In this document: one piece after another, positions 12,350 to 25,100 of the stretch
Numbering within the stretch: position 1 is the stretch's first letter
Layout: every line of letters starts with the position of its first letter
Assembly (NCBI GenBank): GCA_963580455.1
Contig: OY756957.1
Span: 1,059,001 to 1,123,000, forward strand
Reading direction: 5' to 3'
DNA from: Euonymus europaeus
Taxonomy: Eukaryota; Streptophyta; Magnoliopsida; Celastrales; Celastraceae
DNA: 64,000 nt
Notes under the pieces: model-generated
Told to the model about the DNA's origin: nothing
What the model saw: only the letters and a program-made list of their open reading frames with translations
The model's database searches: none
Position numbers and translations under genes: made by a program

Positions 12350-13881
12350 TCTCTCACGTTGATTTCAGTTTTGGAGCATAAACCAAAATTGGAAATCAAA
12401 GAATTGAATGAAACACAAAAAATACAGTAAATTAAAAAAATTGTGAAATCTGATCCTCTTTTTTAATATGTTGCATATAGCTTGAAATACGGTGGTTTGT
12501 TTCTTTGTTCCCTCTAAAATAGTATGTGATAGGTCTTACGTGTCGTCAAACCGTGAGCCGGGCTGATGATTGGACCAAGTCAATACCAAAATAGTTTATG
12601 CCAGCTGGATCTGCTCATCAGACTAACACGTGGCGAACATCGGGAGAACGTAGACATGTCCACTTTTTGTAGGTGATCCACATAGTAAATTACTAAATTG
12701 TCCTTTTACTGGTGGTTTACTAGGAAGAGAAAGGACTCTTCCATCGCAGGTTGTTTGTTTCACAGTTTCAAGCTATCTAAAAATAATATTCGTTGCGCAG
12801 GGAGGATAAATTGCGTGAAAATGTGTTTTTGTTGATATAATAATATGGATGATGACATGACTTGACTTTTTATATTAAAAGTAGAATTTAGTCTTAATTT
12901 TGGTATAAATTTAATAAAAATGGAGGAGCTGGAATTGTGATGAGTTTTTTAAATCTAAGCCGTTGTTTTAATCTAACGGCTGAGATTGATGTTTGCTTTT
13001 AACATCATCCTTTTCGGTTCTCAGTCGTTCATAGTTTTACCGTCAATAGCCGAATTCAAGACAAAGAGATCTTCCTTGCAAAGAGCTTGACCTCCTATAA
13101 CTTTAACTCATTCTTCAAATCTGATAAGTATATATCACCTCGTCAAACTAATTTTATTAAAAATCGAATAAGAATATAAGATGGAAGAAAACCCAAACCA
13201 GCAAAGACAAGACATAAAACATTGAAAGAGAGGTCAAACTGTCAAAGTCAAGAAGCTACAGAATAAACCCAAACAAGAAGAAGATCTCTTCTAATCCGCC
13301 AATCAATAAAGAGGGGAAGAAACAAGTCCAAAAAACAAACGTGATTGCTGGTTGTTATCCCAAGTGAATTCAATAAAAAAACTACTCCCAATAGTCTGAC
13401 CTTTTTCTTTGCTGACAAATCGACCAAATCCATGGTGATGTATTTTTATAGTTTTGTGGAAGATTGGAAGGTAGAAAAAAGGAGGAAGAAGAAACATGAA
13501 AAAGGAAGTACAAATGGACTAAATAGTAATTATGACATAGTGAGCTATCAACCTTATGACTCTACCATTCAAGCAACGATCTAGATTTTAAAAATTTATC
13601 ACAATTTCAACTCTAAAAATTCCAACTCCCCATCCCAATTTGATAGAAATAATATGGAGGATAAGAAAGTGGTTGACTTGACTAAATTTTAGAAAAAAAA
13701 AGTTTAGGAATTTCCTTGTTCCTCCACCATAAAATGCTTCAATACCGATTTCCTTGTTCCTTCACCATAAAATGAGACCAACCCACTAATCAATTCCATA
13801 TAAACATAAAACACTTCGGGAGTCTACCAACATAAACATTCTGAATAAACTAGTAACAATTTGTAACCGAAATCGTTATCT
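12350..13881. other. Intergenic region: PP2C promoter side, ABC1K 3' side
   Basis: No gene was recognised. Open frames at 13248-13584 on both strands are low-complexity and lack protein character. The left part contains the PP2C promoter with a G-box. Confidence 0.5.
12626..12634. promoter_or_regulatory. ABRE/G-box (ACACGTGGC) upstream of PP2C
   Basis: The 9-mer ACACGTGGC is the strong abscisic-acid-response/G-box form. It lies about 770 bp from the PP2C start codon and some 300-450 bp from the presumed transcription start. An ACGTGTCG sits nearby at about 12538. Hormone control of the gene is an inference. Confidence 0.4.
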
Positions 13882-16800
13882 TCATTGATTATCACGCCCG
13901 CATTTTTTCACCCACTTGTGCATTAATCTAGACATACAAACCCAGGAGACATCAGGAAGCCTATGGCTCGAGTGCGTGGCCAATGCCAAAATAATGTCAA
14001 ACATAAATCTGTGAAAATCCGGCTTCAATGCCATGCGCATAAGCATTGCTGTCCACAGCTCCGGGGCCAACTTAACTGCTTGATAGAGGTACTGGAACCC
14101 ATTAGCAACCCTCTGGAGCATCGTGTGTTCCTGCAATATAAGGTGAAAACAACTAGTAACTCAATCCATATATCAGTGTACTCTCTTTTGCGTTGCTTGT
14201 TTCTCTCTTTCCCGTTTATGGCGAAGGAGGAGCACGTGAAAAAGCCAAAAAGAATTGTTTAAATTCCTCCATCTTCCAGAGCAGGAAAAAGGATGCTTTC
14301 GAATTTATCAAATAGCACATGAAGAGAATACATCCTCTGCAATTTATCTCAGAAATTTCCACTACGTAATATGTCACTGGTAATCAAAAGCACCCAATAC
14401 ATATACTTCAGAATTTGATAACTTTTTCAGGCTTTTATTTATTTATTGATCTAAAATTGTCTCCAAAAATATACTGATTCTTTACTTTTATATTTTAATT
14501 GTTATAGTTAAAATAAACTAAAAAACTTGAAGGAATTTCATATGGTAACTTTACACAAACCTCAGATGTTCCTATTGCTTCAGGGTTCTCGTTAAAAAAG
14601 CTACCAATAACTTCATCCTGGAGGAAAACATCAGCGGCTTTAATTATATCTCGGAGAAGAAAAACACGAACTCTCTGCCCCTTTTGAGATATAATGAATT
14701 GTAGAAGATCTTCAGTGGCGCCAACAACAGCACGCATGTCAAATGATTTCCATTCTAAAGGATTGGAGGTATCTTCTCCATTATTAGGGGTCTCCTGACC
14801 TGAATCAGAAGCTTGCTCTGATATTGCTGTTATCTAGAACATGGAGTTGCCTCATCAATATTACTCAAAAGAAAACATGCCCATATGCAACAAGTCAACA
14901 GAAATTCCTTTTGGCAATGTATCCAAACAGGGGTAAATCCTCAAACCCCAAACCAACACACTAACCCCGGAAAAGGAATTCTTAGCACAAATGATTCAAT
15001 CTTGGGAAACACATATGAAACATGTGAAATAAAGTAATAAAAAAGAAAACGTATCAAGACAAACATCACAAGTCATGTACTGCTTACAGCAAGAATTTAA
15101 CAATAAGACCTAAATAAATGCCCAATAAATGGCACATACCTCATGATCCCAGATTATTTGAGGTTGGCTAAATTAATCCATAAGAAAATCAATTAGAATC
15201 CATTATGTAATTATTCTTCGCCATTCATTCCTATTTAAGGTCATACTCTCAACAACTTCTATTCAGTTTATATATTTTGTTACTACTTTTAATCACATTT
15301 TTTAGGTATTCCCCTTCTCTTTTTACTATCTTACATTCTATATGAATTCTCTCAATTCTTTTAAATGCTGTGCAACTATCTCTAAATTGTCAATGCCATA
15401 CCATCTTAAACGAATAAATAACTCACACGTGAAATTAAAAATAGTGGATTTATTTGTAGCCGATAAGCCGTACAAAAAAATTGAAACTACAAATCAATGA
15501 GGGTGAGCTTTGGGGAAAGAAGGGGAGGTGAGGTGTTCTTGTTTAAAAACTCTGTTTGGGAAATAGGTTGGACAGATGTGTTTTAAAAGTTGCTACTTCC
15601 CAGACCTCGCAAATCCCCAATTCAAAAAGTTCATAAAAAAGGGCTTCAAGAGGGTTTGGGAGGTTTCCCAACCTCCCATTATGTTTGCCATACAAGGGTT
15701 GGCCCCCAACCCTCCCCATCTATTACCTCCACAACCCTCATGAACCTCTCTCCTAATTGGGCTTATGGGAAACAGTAACAACATCGAGCCCCTGAAATGT
15801 CACCAGCAACATAAACAAGGTTTGTAATCGTAAAATACGTTCATATAGAAAGGTTCCCAAAAGAAAGACAAAGACTTCCCCCTTTCGTAGTGTCACCCTG
15901 TCTTAGCATATCACATAAAACAAAGAAGGTAACTAACCAGGCGCTCAAGACGATTCCACCTTATGGATCCATCATTACGGATGAGAAGTTCCCTCAGAAT
16001 TTTTCTCATATCTGGATTTGCATCTGCCAAAAGCCTACCAATGACAAAAGGATACGCACTCTCAACAACTTTAAAATCAGGATCCAGAACTTTTGCAGTG
16101 CCTTCAAGTGATCCGAGTGATCTTATCACCAACGCATAGTCCGGGGGTAGAGAAAAGTTAAATTCATACATCAAATCATATAGTTGGTTCATTATAGCCT
16201 GAAATACAATGAAAGAGAAATAACATGAAGTGGAGAAATCAGGCGTCAACTTTACTCCAAAAGTTCATTATAATATAATTTTAGTAAAGGAGAGACGAAA
16301 CTAAAGAAAAATGCCGATCCTTAATTGTCCAGCTGTTGGCCACAAGTACTTGACATGTCAAGATGCCAACAGATGTAGATATCAAATATTCAGAATATGT
16401 TTTCTAACACGATCCAATTGTTGGAAAAAAAAACAAAAATAAACTGTAATACAGATATCAGTATTGAACTCAATCAACTCGTTTTAGTCACTCTGAATAT
16501 CACCTTTCGGTGTTGTATTGTTATTTGTTAACACTAACAAAAAGTAACGTTACTACTCCAGAGAAGAAGCATGAAGTAAACATAAAGATAAAAATATACA
16601 TGGCGTTCACCAAACTACCCCCCCACCCAAGCAACCGTCAAGGGAAGAAACAAAAGAAATCTCCCTCTATCTGTGATGTGTTATCATCAACAAAATGGAA
16701 GGTAACTACTTCTTAAAAAATCCAATCGCTAAAACATTATGAAGTTATTTACACCAATATATGATGTTCAACAACATGCCACTGGCCCCCAAAACTTATA

Positions 16801-19800
16801 GACTTTTTGGTAACACCAAAATTGACATCACAATTCAAATGTGAAGGAAATCAATGAAAAATTGAAAACAAACTGAAATAAACGCAAAACAGTATGCCCA
16901 GGAAGAAAGAAAAGTGGATTGATTCAAACCTGAAAATCCCGAGATTGTCTTGTCCCGTCACCAAAGGACCTCTGCAATGCATCTGAAACTAATTGTATGT
17001 CAAACCCTTCAGGGAGGAATCCCAGAGAAAGAAAGTCATTAGCCAAACCTAGAGAGTCACGATTAACGAAGTGTACAAGCTGGAAGAAACAAAAAGTTGT
17101 CAACAAGTGCAAGTCTCAAGTAACTCGCTCAACAATATTCATCAACATAATTGGTTACTAGGAATCAACAGCATTGGTTTCTAAGAATCAAAGCAATTAA
17201 TGACTTTTCAATATGGCGAAGCATTTAATAAAAAGACACCTGGAGCCTGTCCAAGCATACAAATGAATCAAAACACAATTATCAATAATTGACAGAAAGA
17301 GAAAGAGATACATGAATGCATACACGCATTATCTCGACTAGTAGAACAAAACAACAATAATTAAGTTGACAAATATTCATACAAGCATATCTCACCATTT
17401 GAATAAGTCCAACGCGGAAATGTCGAGGAATATCTCCCATCATTCCAAAGTCAAAATATGCAATAGAGCCAGTGTATGTTGCAACAAGATTTCCCGGGTG
17501 AGGATCAGCATGGAAAAATCCCACCTCGAGCAACTGCCTCAAAGAACAGTATAGTCCCTATACACCAAATTCATGACAAAAATAAATCCAAAACATATTA
17601 CACACTCACTAGTTTGCAGGGAAACTATAAGGTGAAAAGAACACTATTAAACGCCACCTGACACAAATGATAGTAAATCATGTCATGTACCTGGTCAATC
17701 AGTTTTCTTCTGTTCAAGGAGGCTTTCTTCAGGCAAGCCTCATCAGTAAGTTTTATTCCATCTATCCACTCCATTGTAAGCACTCCCTTGCGTGTAAACT
17801 CCCAATATATTTTAGGAACCTTAACACGGTTTGCTTTCTTTGATTTTCCCGTAATCCCAACTGTATAGTTTTGAAGATTATCTCAATCATTATAAATCAA
17901 AAGTAAATTTTTGTTGACTCAAATTGTTACAGAAAAATTACACATTTTTTTATAAGTAGAAAAATAACACAAACTGATAAAATGCTCAAGGCAGGACAGA
18001 GAGAGAGGGAGAACCATAGATTGCTACAAAATACACAAGAAAAAAGGTCCAGTGCAAGTGATGAATCACAAGAATCACAATCTCTAGCATATAGTAGATG
18101 GCACAGGGATAATGCAGTTGCACACAAGTTTCGGCATAAAATATAATCTTTGCAGTACACACAGGGCATTAAAAACAGTCATAAGATATATTAAACGGAA
18201 TTTGCATATTTACAGTTACAGTGTACAGCGTACTGCTTGTCACATGGTCAGAATAACTTACTTGGTAGGCAACCATATAGAGAAGCAAAGCGCTCAGCAT
18301 TTTTAGCCTCAAGAATGTAATCAATTTCATCAAACATGTGCCTCACCTGTTTATTCAAGATAGACCTGAAGACAGTCCATAAGCATGTACAATATCATTA
18401 AGCAGAAAACTAAGATTGAGATTCAACACATCAGATTGGAAAGGATAAAAATTAAAATAACAGTTTCCAAAGCAATCGACAACTTATCAAAATGTTTGTA
18501 CATACACATGTTTGTGTGCATGTATGCATGTAGGAAAGCAGTAGAAGATGTCAGGCATTTGTTCCTAAATTCTCATTTTAAATCTAATTTCCTCTCATTG
18601 GAACAAGAGCAAATTGCATATTCTTACCAAATCAATCCCTAAAAGAGCATTAGCATCCTACAAGAAGCCTCCATAATTATAGATCACTTGATTGAGTATT
18701 CAGGAAGCTACCATGAATGGAAGCATATCGGTAGAAAGGGTGGAGGAGAAGGAGGGAGAGGAGGGGTGGGGGCAGGTGGGGGCAGGGAGGAGATAAAACT
18801 ATTGCTTCATTAAACAAGAATAATAATTTGTGCCAAATCTTTATCAAATAGAACGAATTTCATGGAGATGCTACCAAGAATCTGATTTGTTGATGATGCA
18901 AGGGATATATGGTCTTTGCATCATTAACTTTTGAACATGTCTTACAAATAACTACCAGAAAATAGGCAGGAAAGTTATACACTAGTGGTGAGGAAGGCCT
19001 ACCATCTCATTCACAGCCACTAGCAGATCCTTTCGCGCCATGGCAAATCGCTTTAGCTGCCCTCGAATCAGATTGAATAACAAGGCATCTAGGGTCAATG
19101 AGCGTGCCACACCAGGCCTCTGTACTTTCACAGCAACAAGCTCTCCAGAATGCAGATGAGCTGCAAGACTTGAATCAGCAAGTTGAGGCATTTAGATTGA
19201 GTTTCCTCAAACTTAGCAGCTTTTCCAAATAAGAGATATGCAAATATAACGAAGAAAAATAGAGCATACATGCATTTAGAAATTTATACAAACAGTCAAA
19301 CACATTTACAGTTACAGATAAAGCCAACAATTAAAATAATCATGATGACATGAGTTTATCCAACCTTTATACACCTGCCCCAGAGAAGCTGCGGCAATAG
19401 GCTCCGGACTGATGTCGGCAAAAAGTTTTGAAAGGGGATAACCCAATTGGGTTTCAATAGATTTTATAGCGTCACATGATGGAAATGGGGGTATTTGATC
19501 CTGGCACAAACATAGAAGGTTCACACTAATAATGATAATACACAAAAATCACAAAAGATGCATTCTAGTGAAGGTCATAAGAGTATGTCACAGCACCCAT
19601 TAAGCGCCTTATTGAAGAAGAAACTAGCACACCTGCAATTTAGCAAGCTCTTGACAGTATATAGGTGGAAGTATATCTGGTCTGGTGCTTAGAGCCTGCC
19701 CCAGCTGCAAATTCAGAAAAAATAGATCAAATATGAATGTTCGACTGGGAGCAGTCAAAGGTTTTTCTTGTGCCCAACATTAAAATCCATGAAAAATTGG

Positions 19801-21578
19801 CATTTAGGTCAGTCCCCCAATCCTTTCTATTTGTATGGATTTAAATCTAAAAGGACGTAACCTTAAAAAACTTGCACCATCCAGCTGAAACTACTCCAAC
19901 AACATATACTAGGCGCTTAAGTGAATGCATTTTAATTATCAGATTATGTGAGCTGCTGCATCTCATTTTTGCGAAGTAAATCTTCGAAACTATATTCAAG
20001 AAACGAGATAGATAGCAAAAGAGAGATAGATGACTTGCAATTGAATAGCAGGATGACTAACCTTGACATAGAAAGGCCCCAAGTAGACAAGAGTCTTACG
20101 GAACTGAAATAAATACATAAAAAGTACTCCAAATTTCAGAAAGTCGTGCTTTGCTTCTTCAGAGAGTTATACAAAGAAAAGTTCATTGATTGATGACTTC
20201 ACTGCATTGATGGCTTGATGCGATGTTCAAGAATGCAAAAGGTACACAACTATAACACACATTATGAAAGCCATGAAAGAAAAAACATGTAAATGAAATC
20301 ATGCGTGTAAGTTATACCTTGATGGCACGTTTTTGTATGTCTTCAACGAAAAACTGTGAGACTGTTAACTTCAGCATATGAATTGAGATGATTGCTGCTC
20401 TATACAAAGCCAAAAATGGGCCAAAGTGATAGAGAACAGAAACACTTTTGGAGCTATGAGTCCCAAGAACATGCCCGAATTCACTGTCAAGTGATTCCTT
20501 CCTCAACTTGGCATACTCAGCTGAAGGCCTTTCTCCATGAACACTAGTGAAAGCTGTAGAATACCTGTGCAAAGAACTATATAAGCCATACCAAAACAAG
20601 CATGGGCAGAATCAGGAATTTGAATGAAGGACTAGAATTATAAATTATTTATGTGTACCTAAATTATTGACAAACAATGAGAAAGTCCCAGCTTAAAAGA
20701 ACCGTAAACTTACAAATTCTGATGCAAGAAGTACAATGGTGACCATTTGTCTCGTTTTCTTGCAATTCCAATATCTTTTGGATCCACCACTGATATAAAG
20801 CTCCTTATAAATACGTGAATGTCACCTTCACCAGATAAAGCTGCAATGGAAACCCGACCAGCTTCTAAGCAAATATTGACACAAGTTGCACACCATGTCA
20901 TTTGTGAGAAATTAAAGTCACAATATAGAGTTGGTGACTTGTGGAAAATAATTAGATACAAGTTAGTCTATGCAACAAAAAATTGAAATGAGAAGAAACG
21001 AAATGGACTCTAATAGGATTAGTAAAGGCGGGATTCATGCAGATGCCTCAAATTGTCTGAAATAAAGGGATTTGAACAGCGATTAAAAATACATGCAATC
21101 CATTTACAAAATTAACACAATAATATAATAGTATGACAAAAATAAGTAATTAAGGTTGGCATTTACACAAATGAAACCCTCCACTAGACTGCCCACAAAG
21201 GAAATTAACAGAATAAGATGAAGATCATGGCCTTGTACACATCTATATGTTTCAAATTTCATCTCTAACATGTCTTGTGGTTATTGTTTTCAACTAAACA
21301 GAGGATTAAGCAAAATCCGTATACAATTAGATGCAACGGTGAAGAAGGGCAAGAGCAGTACTTCCAGGTAACGCCGTGATATGGCGGCGTCGCTTGATCC
21401 ATGCGAAGGCATTCCTCATTGGACGCAATAAGATCTCACGAACCGAATTGATTAAAATAAACTCTCCCGAACCATCAAAGGCGCTCTTGATGCCGCTAAC
21501 TGTTTGCGAAAATGCAAAAGCCAACCTCGCCTGAAAGTTTCGGTCTTGCAGGTCAAAACAAGTTTCCAGGTCGAGCAT
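13882..21578 (-). CDS. ABC1/UbiB-family atypical protein kinase (ABC1K)
   Basis: Fourteen exons give 2373 nt (790 aa): 21578-21362, 20864-20714, 20564-20318, 20103-20062, 19704-19633, 19500-19365, 19160-19003, 18346-18262, 17860-17691, 17557-17396, 17079-16930, 16198-15938, 14833-14561 and 14130-13882. Diagnostic UbiB features are present: K-L-G-Q (KxGQ signature, about 219-222), the alanine loop A-A-A-S-L-G-Q (279-285), the ATP lysine in AVKVQRPG (K300), the HADPHPGN catalytic loop (442-449) and D-F-G (462-464). ABC1 kinases sit in plastids or mitochondria and regulate prenylquinone metabolism; several occur in plastoglobules. An in-frame TGA directly precedes the chosen ATG. The N-terminus does not look like a typical transit peptide. 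A long C-terminal extension beyond the kinase core fits the larger plant members. By position it corresponds to Arabidopsis At5g24970 (recalled). Confidence 0.92.
15585..15790. repeat. Foldback (long inverted-repeat) element in ABC1K intron 12
   Basis: The segment inside the 14834-15937 intron reads similarly on both strands. Its ends (GTTGCTACTTCCCA on the left; the complement of TGGGAAACAGTAACAAC on the right) pair imperfectly. The centre is a stem GGGAGGTT-TCCC-AACCTCCC near 15658-15677. Open frames on both strands here are by-products of this symmetry. It probably represents a small foldback-type MITE; no clear target duplication was identified. Confidence 0.5.
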
Positions 21579-21870
21579 TCATGTGATGCCACGTTTGGCG
21601 TATGCGAGGTACAGCAAGCAGCAAGCAGCTGCTTTGAAGTGTGGGCTTGAGGTGAGCCCAATGGAGGTAGGCCATTGGGCTTGCAACGTCGTATACTACC
21701 AGCTCCGGTTCACTCAATATCAAATCGAGAACTACAGTTACTACAGCCTGTATAGACCCGGGTCGATCCAGCAGCGGTAAAAAATGAGAAATTTGCTTCT
21801 CTTTTAAGCCAGTGAGCACAAAATTTTGAAAATTCTGGTTCTAGGGCTTATTGCTCCATCTCTCTCTGCA
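21579..21870. promoter_or_regulatory. Divergent promoter between ABC1K and a small membrane protein gene
   Basis: Only 292 bp separate the two start codons. The interval contains several TGGGCT/AGCCCA hexamers (about 21642-21682), resembling site II elements usual in promoters of constitutively expressed genes. A shared bidirectional promoter is inferred from spacing. Confidence 0.55.
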
Positions 21871-22111
21871 ATGGCGAACGAACAACATTTACTTCCTCGT
21901 CCATGGTTCCTCGAATTGGTACCGTTATTGGTGGTCATCCTGATCGCAGCTCACGTATTCGCTCTGGTACTCCTAGACTCGTCTATTTCTGTAGCCGATT
22001 AATTCAATGATTTAAGCGCTGCAGATCTATGAGTTTTCGTGATTTTTCTAGGTTTATTGGATTTACAGGCTCGCCACTGATAAACAGCCTCAAAGAAGAA
22101 AGGCACACTGA
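21871..22111 (+). CDS. Small single-pass transmembrane protein (51 aa)
   Basis: There are two exons, 21871-21966 and 22052-22111, with donor CTG|GTACTC, acceptor TTTCTAG and a phase 0 junction. The protein has a short polar head, a P-R-P-W-F turn, one hydrophobic helix at about residues 16-36 (leucine/valine/isoleucine-rich, continuing across the exon junction), then Y-W-I-Y-R and a strongly basic tail (P-Q-R-R-K). I do not know a named function. The clean intron, the membrane topology and the position next to ABC1K (where Arabidopsis has a short transmembrane-protein gene, as I recall) support a real gene. The exon probably continues as 3' UTR to 22142, where AAG|GTTTG could start a further intron. 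Confidence 0.7.
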
Positions 22112-25100
22112 GGATCACTTTGTTACTTCAGACGTAGCCAAGGTTTGTTGAATTAATTGATTTTTCACTATTAGTCGTTGATTAACAGTTTAGTTATATT
22201 TCTTTGCTTTGTTTTTGGTTTACTAGCGGAATTCGTATTTCTCGGCATCGGAAATTTGGCTAAAACTAAAATAGAAGGTGAACCTGAGGGTTTTGAGCTT
22301 GTAGATTACTAGATAGTGTAACTCGCGTTTGACTTTTGCTTAAATACGATTGTAGAAATTTCCTTCAAAATCCTTTTGTACGTTGTTGCTGTTGCTTGTG
22401 GATTGGCAATTTGTCATCTATGTATGATTTACTGGGATTAGAACGAAGTTAGGTTTGAAAATTGAGAACTAAGGTTTTGACATTGTCCAGTAATGGTTTA
22501 CCTCATCTCAATCTCTTCTGTGAAGGCTTATTTAAATTTTCGAAGGAAGTGTATAAGTTCTCATGGTGGTTAATCGGCTCTTGTCTGTGCTTTATATAAG
22601 CATACATGCTGCATTTTTATTATAATTCGTGCTTGGTGGTGTGGAACTGGAGATAACATGTACTTTTGATTGTGTGGTAAACATCATCAAAATTTTGTAA
22701 CATTTTCTGATTTTCCATTTAAGCTCCTAGAAAGGAGAAAAAGCAAACAAATTCTTAACACTGATTTCTTTGCTACAGAAAACTATAATGTACAATGAAG
22801 TCATAAGTCATAACCAGGTTGTTGGGCTGTTTCTACCGTATTGGATTAATAACTAGTGACGAAGGCTTCACATTCCAATTGTGGTCTAATCCAATTAAGT
22901 ATAATTTGCATTGTAAAGTCGATCATTCTTTGGTTCATGTTTTTGCATTTATTTCTGTCACTACTTCTGCTGAGTGCTGATACTACTGTCATTGTTAACT
23001 ATTGTTATTATTATTATTATTACTACTTTGATAAATAGTATTTGTACAGATGTGGAGTTCTCTTCCAAGTTGGTGCATAATGAATTTGGTTCGTATCAAC
23101 GCTTCTCTCGTTCTGGTGTTTCCATGAGGACAATGATTTTTAATTAAAAGGTGTATCATGCATGGAATTTGATTCTTTGTGTTGAATATTTTGTGTGGCA
23201 TGATACTGTTTTTTTTTAGTTGTGTTTCTTTCTGTCTAGCCACACATTGTCCACATTATTGATCTGTTAAGGTTTCTTGTGTTATCATATCACTTATTTC
23301 GAAAGAAAAAAGTACTACATTATGTCCCATTGAAATTTGGGTTGATTAATTTGCTCAAATTCGTGATTAAATTTGTCAAGGATTCTTCACTTGTCTAGAC
23401 CTTTCCTGAATGGGTGTAGGCCTCCCTTTTTCATAGAGTAAAGATTTTCTTATAGTCTACCCATGGAATTTAAGGTTGAACCATGTTAAATCCCCTATTG
23501 TTACATGTATGCGAATTATTGTATGGAAAGATACTACATTTTGAATCCTGCAGCCATACTAAAATTAAAATGTTATGGTACCTATTGTTTCTACAAGTGA
23601 AGAGTAACGAGTGACAAGCAGCTGTTCATTTCAGCTCCCTCACCCCAAAACTCACTTTTATGCTTTTTTCCCTTATTTTCTATGTTATTATTTCGATATT
23701 TAAGTACTCATTTTACAACATATAAAAAGCGTAGATTAAAAAAATCCTTAAAAAAGGGGGTGGGGAAGGAGTGGTTAACTGGACTCTTCTTCGAAGGATT
23801 TCAACCTTGATAACCTCGACGCCTAAGCCGCTTTAGTAGGGACGGACTGAAATACCCCATCATAGCACTCTAAGGTTCAGCAGGGAACTATGGAAGCTTT
23901 CAGCTTTCCACCTATATGGATTGTTTTGAGCTTAAATAGATACGATCTTCGTTCTGCATGCGTCAAGTCCAAACACAGTCTGAGACTCTGAGGTCGATCC
24001 AGATAAAGTCAAGGCTATTTTGGATTTTGAAATGCCACCACCTATGTCGCCCCTGAATTTTTAAGGCTGAACGGCATGACCCGATAAAAAAAAAAGTAGT
24101 ACCCCATTCAGTAATAAAGGTTGTTTTCTCCGGACTTGTCAAGGTGAAGCTTTCTGAGTTCTATTTCCAGTCTTGAATAAGAACAGACTGAACACAAAGC
24201 AGCCAATTGAAACTGATTCCTTACTCTATACTAGGAAGAAAAACAACTTCTATGAACATTGCCTTGTAGTTATAGCTTACCTAGTAGCACAGGATTGCAG
24301 GATGGGGTTCTTAATCTAAAAGCAAAAAACCTACAACAATTCATGAAAAGTCATTTTCATTTAATTTTTGTTTGCAACGATTTTGAGGTGTGTCAAAACT
24401 CAAAACCTGTAGTTAAATGTGTAAAATTATGTAAAAAAATGTACGTACTTCGGTACTTGTTGGAGCTATACAATAATTCATTTGGTTTCTTTGAGAGATC
24501 TTCCAATATTTTTCTTCTCAATGTGTTGCTTCCAGTATCATGGTTAGTTAGGTTAGCTCCATCACTTTTAAAATTATTATTATAACTTGTTTAATTTTTG
24601 AGTTATAAATTTTGGAATTGTATAAAATGGTATTGCCATGAACAGTAACGAGGCAACATAAATGGTATTTATAATTATGGCATTGTAGCTAACTGCTCCT
24701 AGGTGCATGTAACAGTGCTTCTTGATGTAGACCTTGAACCTTCGTGGAAAAAAAGGGCCTGAATGTTTGTTGGGAGTCTGTTCTGACTTGAAACATTTTG
24801 TCTATACGTTCATTGGCCTATAATAGCATACGTTTCAACCTTTTCCGGTTATTAGTTTGAAACAGATTGGAGATTCATACGATCCTCATGTCATAATTTT
24901 GGGGCTCATGAATGGATTTTATTGGATTTCTGTCAAGTAACTTTTCCATATTTTTTTCCTGATGGTAGCTGTGGCACTTAAACTTGTGATGTTCCTTAAG
25001 AAGCCTAGTATGCATCGATATACTTGTTTCTGTGATGAAAATGAGTTTCTTGTTTCTGAGACTCTCACATCTTCTGAGAGATAATGACTAGCCAATCTTT

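Noticed and set aside
15590..15784. Open frames on both strands inside ABC1K intron 12
   Set aside because: Their mirror-image similarity comes from the foldback repeat, not coding function.
24259..24585. 108-codon open frame in the large gap
   Set aside because: Low-complexity, hydrophobic/random composition, no start context, no conserved motif.
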